Both the position numbers and the translations under genes were made by a program. The notes below the pieces were generated by a model. The model was given only the letters and a program-made list of their open reading frames with translations. It was not told the origin of the DNA and searched no databases. Shown piece by piece: positions 57,785 through 64,000 of a stretch of 64,000 nucleotides of DNA. Source of the stretch: Stomorhina lunata (taxonomy: Eukaryota > Arthropoda > Insecta > Diptera > Rhiniidae); NCBI GenBank assembly GCA_933228675.1, contig OW121741.1:35407952-35471951 (forward strand). Reading direction: 5' to 3'. Position 1 is the stretch's first letter. Each line of letters starts with the position of its first letter.

Positions 57785-58060
57785 GCTCGTTTAAAAATAT
57801 AAGATATATCGATGTTTTTGTCTTGAGGAAGCCAATATTTTGTTTTAATTGTCATATGTCTCAGATTTACAGTTGTAGTATTTATTCATCAGACCTTAGT
57901 TCCTATCACCCTAATGTACCACCCTAATATCAGAAAAAAACGGTATACTTTTACTAAGGAAGTTTTTCGATAATTCTAACCGAACTATTAAAAACAAGCA
58001 ATTTTTGTTTTTGCCGCACACTGGGTTCGCCAAAATACATTTTTCGTTATATCTTCGGAC
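57785..58060 (+). repeat. Family D repeat, left inverted arm
   Basis: About 275 bp; contains gtcttgaggaagccaatatt, ccctaatgtaccaccctaat, cgaactattaaaaacaagca and aaaatacatttttcgttata. Inverted relative to 59208-59490, roughly 85% alike by eye. Confidence 0.8.
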
Positions 58061-58065
58061 AACGT

Positions 58066-58534
58066 TTAATAAATCCTTCGTCGGCCCATAGAAAATAATG
58101 CCTACTTTTTCCACCCTGAGAATAATTTGTTGATGATGATAACAGATCCTCAAGTACGTTCAGATGGCTATACATAAATTCTATCTGCCAGAAATTAAGC
58201 AACGGTAGGCATTCGTCAAATCTTCTTTCCACAATTTCAGAGTTTAATTAACTTCGAGAGTGACTCATATCTCGATATGATTAATTGGAAAAAATTCGAA
58301 TTGACTGAGCCGCCATGCTTGCAGTCCTATATGCAAGATCAGCTGGAAGCATTACAGTTTTCGAAAAAAAATAATCGAAATACCATAAAGGAAAATTCTT
58401 TCTATCTATAGTTTTATTTGCTAAACTTAATTATTTTTACAGTTTATCTATGCCTTTCACAAAACATCGAGCGTTTTTTTCATGTAGTACTTGAATCTGC
58501 CAATGCCAAAATGTTTAAGGCCTAATGAAGCATA
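58066..58534. other. No recognisable gene
   Basis: Interior of the inverted family D pair; AT-rich. Nothing supported except the relic that follows. Confidence 0.3.
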
Positions 58535-58765
58535 AGCTTGGGTATAATTTCCAGATGTAGTTCAACTTTCTCGGTTACCGTAAAACCCCGGATTTCAAGC
58601 AGATAATCGGCAGTTTGTTGGAAACTTATTGCAAGATTGGAGAGCGACTACAATAAGATTAGGCGAAAATCGAAGAGCGATACCGAGAATTTTGGTACGA
58701 GAGCATAATGAGCGACTATCGCGGCTATGGCATCTGACTTGAAACAGATCCCAAACAGTACAAGC
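58535..58765 (+). pseudogene. Second relic of the HFLHSH-motif protein family
   Basis: Reads NFQM.FNFLGYRKTPDFKQI, IGSLLETYCKIGERLQ, then AKIEERYREFWYESIMSDYR, GYGI.LETDPKQ. It aligns with SPDFKQIIDILLENYCKIGV, QGFWNEGITSDYRDFGI.LE of the relic at 52.7 kb; the HFLHSH centre is deleted. It lies between the two inverted family D arms. Confidence 0.55.
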
Positions 58766-59109
58766 GTCTCAGTTCGACTACTCTTTATTTCGAATTTAAA
58801 ATATTTTAATCAATAAAATAGAGATTATTTGTCAAAAATTGTCAAAATATGTTTATTTAATATCATTAAAAAGAAAAATTATTCGCACTTAATCCCAGTC
58901 ATTTACGCCAAGCGTTTTGTTCATGTAGTACATGAATCTGCCATGGCTGTCACCGATGAGCATGGGCCACATTTTTTCAAAACATGAGAGTCGTCAAAAA
59001 TATAACAAAATTGGATCGTTCCAAGACGTGATTTATTAAAATTTTTTAATTTTACATTAATTTTTTTAATTCTTATTGTATGATGGGTAATTGTATCATG
59101 GGTAATTAC

Positions 59110-59580
59110 AAGAAGAGTGTACTTGGGGTCAATGATTATTAACACAAATCATTGGCCTTCTATAGACAAAAACATCGATATATAACACTTAAAGATCCAA
59201 ATGTAAATGGTGAAGATATAACGAAAAATGTATTTTGGCTACCCCAATGTGCGGCAAAAACAAAAATTTCTTGTTTTTAATAGTTCGGTTGCAATTATCA
59301 AAAAACTTCCTTAGTAAAAGTTTAATGATTTTTTAAGAGCTTTTATATTAGGAGGTACATTAGGGTGGTATTAACTGAGGTCTGATGGATTAATACTAGA
59401 ATCGGATATCAGAGACCAATGACTATTAAAAAAAAATATTGGCCTCCTTGAGACAAAAGCATGTATATATCACACTTTAAGATCGAACTGTAGATAACGA
59501 AGATATAACGAAAAATTTATTTTGGCGACCCCAATGTACATCGAAAAGAAATAAAAAAAATCGAAACTGTCTCAAGACAA
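59110..59580 (-). repeat. Family D repeats: right inverted arm and a second partial unit
   Basis: 59208-59490 is the inverted partner of 57785-58060. The words gaagatataacgaaaaat and ttggc(t/g)accccaatgt occur twice (59210 and 59502) about 290 bp apart, indicating a tandem D unit of about that length. Confidence 0.8.
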
Positions 59581-59599
59581 TACTTTATATTCCGTGGTG

Positions 59600-59630
59600 T
59601 AGGGCGAACTTTTTTGTTCGAGACGCCCTA
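59600..59630. other. Small hairpin
   Basis: tagggcgaacttttttgttc continuing gagacgcccta; the stem tagggcg/cgcccta is extended by gaac/gttc. Meaning unknown; may be the boundary of a repeat. Confidence 0.45.
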
Positions 59631-59984
59631 ACGTACACTCTTCATAGAAGCACGCCTTTGGCTAAGGTTCTATGAATCTGACAAATGCACAGCATTAACC
59701 GCTATTACCACATATATCGCACAAGGATTGATCCAGTAGAGGCTTTCCAAACGGGACAGTAAGTCATGTAACTCTATTCATAGACAACCTGTAGGTTGAC
59801 TACTAATTTGAAGATGTGGCGAATCATCTAAATGGTCCTCAGTCGTATGTTTTAGTTGAATAGAGTTAAACCGGGAGATTGTTTAGTTTACAGACCGAAG
59901 CTTAAAACAACCTAGAGTTAAATGCAAAGTTCCCCAGAGCGGGAACCGTATAACTACTACATTAGTCAACATCAATAGAAACTC
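59631..59984. other. No recognisable feature
   Basis: Less AT-rich unique-looking DNA (cctctagagg-free); no frame supported. Confidence 0.3.
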
Positions 59985-61097
59985 CACCAACTTCACTATT
60001 ACAAATTATCGAATATTAGACGGACGGACAGGTAGAGGGACGGACAGAAAGGTAGAAGACGGACGGACGTCGCGAAATCGATTCTCTTATCGGTTCTGAG
60101 TCGATCGGTACAATTTGAATGGTATTCCCAATCAGATTTGTGGAGTTTATATCCATAAACACCTGAGATATCGCTGAAAAACTACTTACAAAATGTAAAC
60201 AAAATTTCTTAGACACGTACTTTCGGCAATTTGCTGTACATCAAAATTAGTGTTTTGGCGATATCTCAGTTGTTTATGGACCGCTTTTGGTAAAATTTTA
60301 TAAGGTGCTTGGCGGGGGAATTTCCTAAAATCTGATATAAAATCTATGTATGTCCGTGCTCCAGGAGGATAGTTTTTCCTATTTCTGCATTTCATTTTTT
60401 CAACAAACTTTCTCTAATGCTTACTTTGGGCTATTTGCTATATATCAAATTTAGTGTTTTGACGATATTTTAGTTGTTTATGGACCGATTTTGATAAGAT
60501 TTTACAGATTGCTTTTGGGAACCATTTCCTAAAATCCAGTATGTCAGGAGTATCTTTTTTCTCTTGTAATTTAAAAGTGTTTTTCAATCAAAAATTTTAA
60601 AATTCTCGTCTAACTTTTGGTATTTTTTCGATATTTTGGATGTTTTTTGACCGATTTTGATGATATATAATTTATGTGGGTCCATTCTCCACGGGCTTCA
60701 GAAACTTGATTTCAACAGACAGACAGACGGACCTAAAGACAGACAAACAGAAGGACATCGCTTAAACGATTCTCCTCCCGATTCTGAGTCGATCAGTATT
60801 TCGATATTTTGGGTGTTTTTGGACCGATTTTGATGAAATTTAATAGCGTTCATTGCGGGAGAATTTCCTAAAATCTGATATATAATTTATGTGGGTCCAC
60901 TCTCCAGGGGCTTCAGAAACTTGATTTCAACAGACAGACGGACGGAAAGACAGACAGACAGACGGACATCGCTTAAACGATTCTCCTCCCGATTCTGAGT
61001 CGATCAGTATAATTTTTATGGGGTCTACGATCACCAATAAAAAAATTACAAACGGATGTACAAACTTATAATACCCTTTCACCCATTGGTGAAGGGT
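59985..61097 (+). mobile_element. Family B dispersed repeat (A-like), with internal duplications
   Basis: Contains tttatggaccg(c/a)ttttg modules at 60275, 60480, 60650 and 60820, (gacggaca)-type segments at 60025, 60720 and 60945 each followed by gattctgagtcgatcggta or a variant, and the end hairpin ataccctttcacccattggt, gaagggtataaaaa at 61070. The segment with gaatttcctaaaatctgata recurs every 200-400 bp. The left boundary is uncertain. Confidence 0.7.
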
Positions 61098-61725
61098 ATA
61101 AAAAGAAAAGAATAAATTCTTTTGAACATCTGTTAAGCTGCTATTATGTATTAATGCTCGTATGAATATTTTTGAGATTTTGACAGCTGAATTCTATGGC
61201 CTAATCTTATCTTGACATAAGAAAACAAGCTATTTTTTTAATGGAATTCGATTGTAATCGTAATGTTAATGGTAAATTATATGAAGCTGTTAGAGTTTTC
61301 AAAGAATTTCATATTATTTAAAAAAAATCCTTAATAATGTGATGGAACATATGTATTTCGAACTATGATAGGCAAGTTAGCCCCTAGGGGCCGAACACCA
61401 ATCGTCATTTTCACATACACAACACGAGCCAAAAAGAATAACAAACTAAAATACGAAAAATACTCATTCGTATGATAGCAGCCAATGAATGAGGTTCTTG
61501 TCGCTTTATTTTAGAATTTGCAACAACAAAACACATGTACTCTTAAAAGAGTACATAAAAATACATTGATATTTTCTATGTTTTCTTTGTGCCTACCATG
61601 GATTTGAAAACATAAGCTCTTCTAGAATGCATTACAAAATATAGTATAATCTATTAACCCTTTAGATTGGGTAAAGGCATTTAATTATCTTTACTAATAA
61701 AAATTGTAAAACAAACTCTAATTAT
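61098..61725. other. No recognisable feature
   Basis: AT-rich spacer; contains aagttagcccctaggggccg near 61374 (a GC-rich palindrome-like spot, cccctagggg). No frame supported. Confidence 0.3.
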
Positions 61726-63576
61726 ACCCACCATCAAAAAGAATGGGGGGTATATTGAGATTGTCATTCCGTTTGTAATTTCCTTAATATTGGTTCAAAA
61801 ATCAAAAACGATATATATTCTGAATCCTTATGAAATTCTAAGACGTCTGTCTGTCCGTCTGTCTGTATGTCTGTCTGTCTGTCTGTTGAAATCACGATAA
61901 CGTCTAAACGAAAAGAGCTAGCTAACTAAAACTTAGCAAAAACATTCTTTATCTATGAGAAAATTTTGGATTTGAAATTGGGCAAAATCGGTTAGCATTT
62001 GGCCATAGCTCCCGTATAACCTCGTCTAGGCTAATCGCTTATTTGCTAATAAATGACAAATTATGACAGTTATGATGACAAAATTTGGTATCTAGAAGTT
62101 TTAGATAAGCACTAGACAGCATATAAAATTTCATCGAAATCGGTTCACATTTAGCCATAGCTCCCATACAAAAAACTTACAAAAACAGGCTAAATTTCAC
62201 CCCAATTTCACACTTAAATGCCAATAAATCTAAAAGTATAACAGATATAACCACTAAATTTGGCACAAGAAAGTCTTATATCAATGCCAGCCAGTGTGCA
62301 AAATTTTGTCACAATCGGTCACTTTTTGACCTAGCTCCCATATAAAAAACTTACGAAAACACAAAAATTCAAAAAGAAAAGGGGATTTATGTCCGTCTGT
62401 CCGTCAGATAAAATCGTGATAGCTCCTTAACTACAAGAGCTAGTAAGACTAAATTAAGCACAAGCAAGTCTTATGTCAATGCCAGCCAGTGTGCAAAATT
62501 TCGTTACAATCGGTCACCATTTGACCATAGCTCCCATATAAAAAACTTATGGAAACACAAAAATACATAAAGAAAAGGTTGTTTATGTCCGTCTGTCCGT
62601 CAGATAAAAGCACGATAGCGCCTTAACGAAAAGAGCTAGAGGGACAAAATTTTACAAAAGTATTTTGGATATCTTGAAAAAGATGTGTGTTGAAAATGGA
62701 CAAAATCGGTTTAAATTTAGTTAGAGCTCCCATATAACCCCGCCCCGGGAAACACATTAATGCTGATAAATTGAATACAATTGTAATAGCTATGACGATT
62801 AAATTTAAAATAGGGAAGTTTTATGCAATTTTTGATCAGTTTATCAAATTTTATAGGAATCAGTCCATATTTGACTTTAGCTTTCATGTGAAAAACACTC
62901 ACGGAAACCAAAAATTTTAGCAAAGGCCAGTTAAAAGCTATTAAATTAGAAACTATGATAGCTATGGTCACTAAATTTTGCAAGAATAAGCTCTCTATAT
63001 ATACCAGCCAGTGTGTAAAATTTTGTTATAATCGGTCAACATTTGGCTATAATTCTTATATATATAACATCCCCTTTTTATATCTACAATCAAAAAGATT
63101 TGGAGGTACATTCATTATATTAAGATTGCACCTATGAAATTATATAGGCATCAATCAATGTTCAGCCCAGACTTTATATATGATGAATGCATTAGGAACT
63201 CATAACGAAATATATGGACCTGTCGTATTACTATTAACGTGTTTAGCCTAACTACATATTAATCACAACGAAAATTATTTAACAACTTATTAATGTAAAA
63301 CTATACCTGGTTATGAGACCGAATTTTGATTAAAGTAAATACTGGGGAAACCACTAAAATATTTTTGAATGTTGAACTATAAAGCTACGGAAACCTAATT
63401 TAGTCCAAAGGTTTTAACAACAATACCAAATAGCTTAGCGATTTTTCCAGTTTTGGTGCAGATTTTGAATTAGCTGCACCCTTGTAGATATATGAGATAT
63501 GTTTCTAAATTTAACACAACTTGATGGTGGGTATATAAGATTCGACACAGCCGAATATAACACTCTTACTTGTTTT
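61726..63576 (-). mobile_element. Family C dispersed repeat (copy C4)
   Basis: Complete copy, minus orientation: aacaagtaagagtgttatat with attcggctgtgtcgaat at the right, gggggtata and atggtgggtataa at the left. It has one copy of the block triplicated in C1, a short gtctgtctgtctg segment at 61850-61885, and the uninterrupted sequence where C2 received family A. Useful as the reference for the family. Confidence 0.85.
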
Positions 63577-63776
63577 AATTTGAAATTTTTAAATTCATAG
63601 TTGTCGATAGGGTAACCATTAATTTCAATGAGTTAAGATTTCATTCTAATCGCTTACAGTTTCTGTCGAAAAATTATCAATTAGTAGCTAAAAAAAATCC
63701 CCTTTACCGCAGCGGTTTCTTTCTTTGTAAAAAACCCAGCAGTTTTAATGGTAAGAAATGACAGATAACTAAAACA

Positions 63777-63990
63777 ATATCTGTGGCAATAAATAGTAAT
63801 GACTTAAGTCGAAATTGAGACATTAAGTGTTTTATCTAAATGGTATAAAAAGTTAAAATATAAATACGTATAGTTTTTATACTTGAAATTGAGCTGAGTG
63901 ATAGATCTTGATCTAGAGGATAAGAATGTGTAATAAAATGATAAAGCACTTATGTCAACTTAAGCCATTATCATTTATTGCCACAGATAT
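63777..63990. repeat. 214-bp unit with 31-bp inverted ends
   Basis: Arms 63777-63807 and 63960-63990 are inverted with about 28 of 31 matches (core ctgtggcaataaat / atttattgccacag). The interior has no frame. MITE-like. No target duplication was identified, and only 10 bases of the window lie beyond the right arm. Confidence 0.6.
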
Positions 63991-64000
63991 TTATGATAAT

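Noticed and set aside
59600..59630. Intrinsic terminator (hairpin plus T run)
   Set aside because: The genome is eukaryotic and the T run is in the loop, so the bacterial terminator model does not apply.

Overview
The window looks like AT-rich, repeat-saturated, gene-poor chromatin from an insect genome, most likely a higher fly (Diptera). This is inferred from the mix of degenerate mariner/Tc1 transposons (DD34D, DD34E, DD37E and DD41D types), non-LTR retrotransposons, (TCTG)n-rich dispersed repeats and low-GC satellites. No bacterial signatures (operons, Shine-Dalgarno sites, CRISPR) are present. I could not assign a species. The only candidate host gene I could build is a very small, spliced, cysteine-rich gene on the minus strand at 4.42-4.71 kb. 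Nearly all other open frames are transposon relics.

Layout. 0-9 kb: LINE reverse-transcriptase relics on both strands, an old tandem repeat, one 'family A' dispersed repeat, the small gene candidate, a 120-bp long-stem hairpin and a foldback element. 9-12 kb: a GC-rich miniature inverted-repeat element and a second family A copy. 11.8-14.7 kb: a Tc1-like DD34E element split by a complete 1.29-kb DD37E element, each with its own TIRs and TA target duplication. 14.9-18.5 kb: LINE and mariner relics. 18.6-20.6 kb: about five tandem units of ~380 bp rich in palindromes, with a tRNA-like insert. 20.8-24.4 kb: family A, a 19-bp minisatellite and a LINE relic. 24.4-32.4 kb: a 31-bp satellite (about 125 units) interrupted by a 4.1-kb LINE whose ORF1 and ORF2 are joined in one frame through a single UAG. 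33.3-35.5 kb: a 5'-truncated LINE with 14-bp target duplications. 36.4-41.5 kb: a complete but dead DD34D mariner, family A, and a DD41D mariner. 41.6-47.7 kb: two 'family C' repeats in inverted orientation, with nested family A, (TA)n and a ~43-bp LINE stub. 48.4-52 kb: LINE and mariner relics. 52.7 and 58.6 kb: two relics of one uncharacterised protein. 53.8-55.1 kb: a DD41D mariner whose frame has a single premature stop. 56-61 kb: repeat mosaics. 61.7-63.6 kb: another family C copy. The window ends with a 214-bp inverted-repeat unit.

Biologically this is a record of layered transposition: elements inserted into elements, arrays expanded around them, and tiny retrotransposed stubs left behind. 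The features most worth follow-up are the UAG-joined LINE inside the curved-DNA-like satellite, the compensatory hairpin change in the 380-bp repeats, the shared modular design of families A, B and C, the transposon-in-transposon at 12 kb, and the small spliced gene. All family names come from motif reading by eye; no database search was possible.
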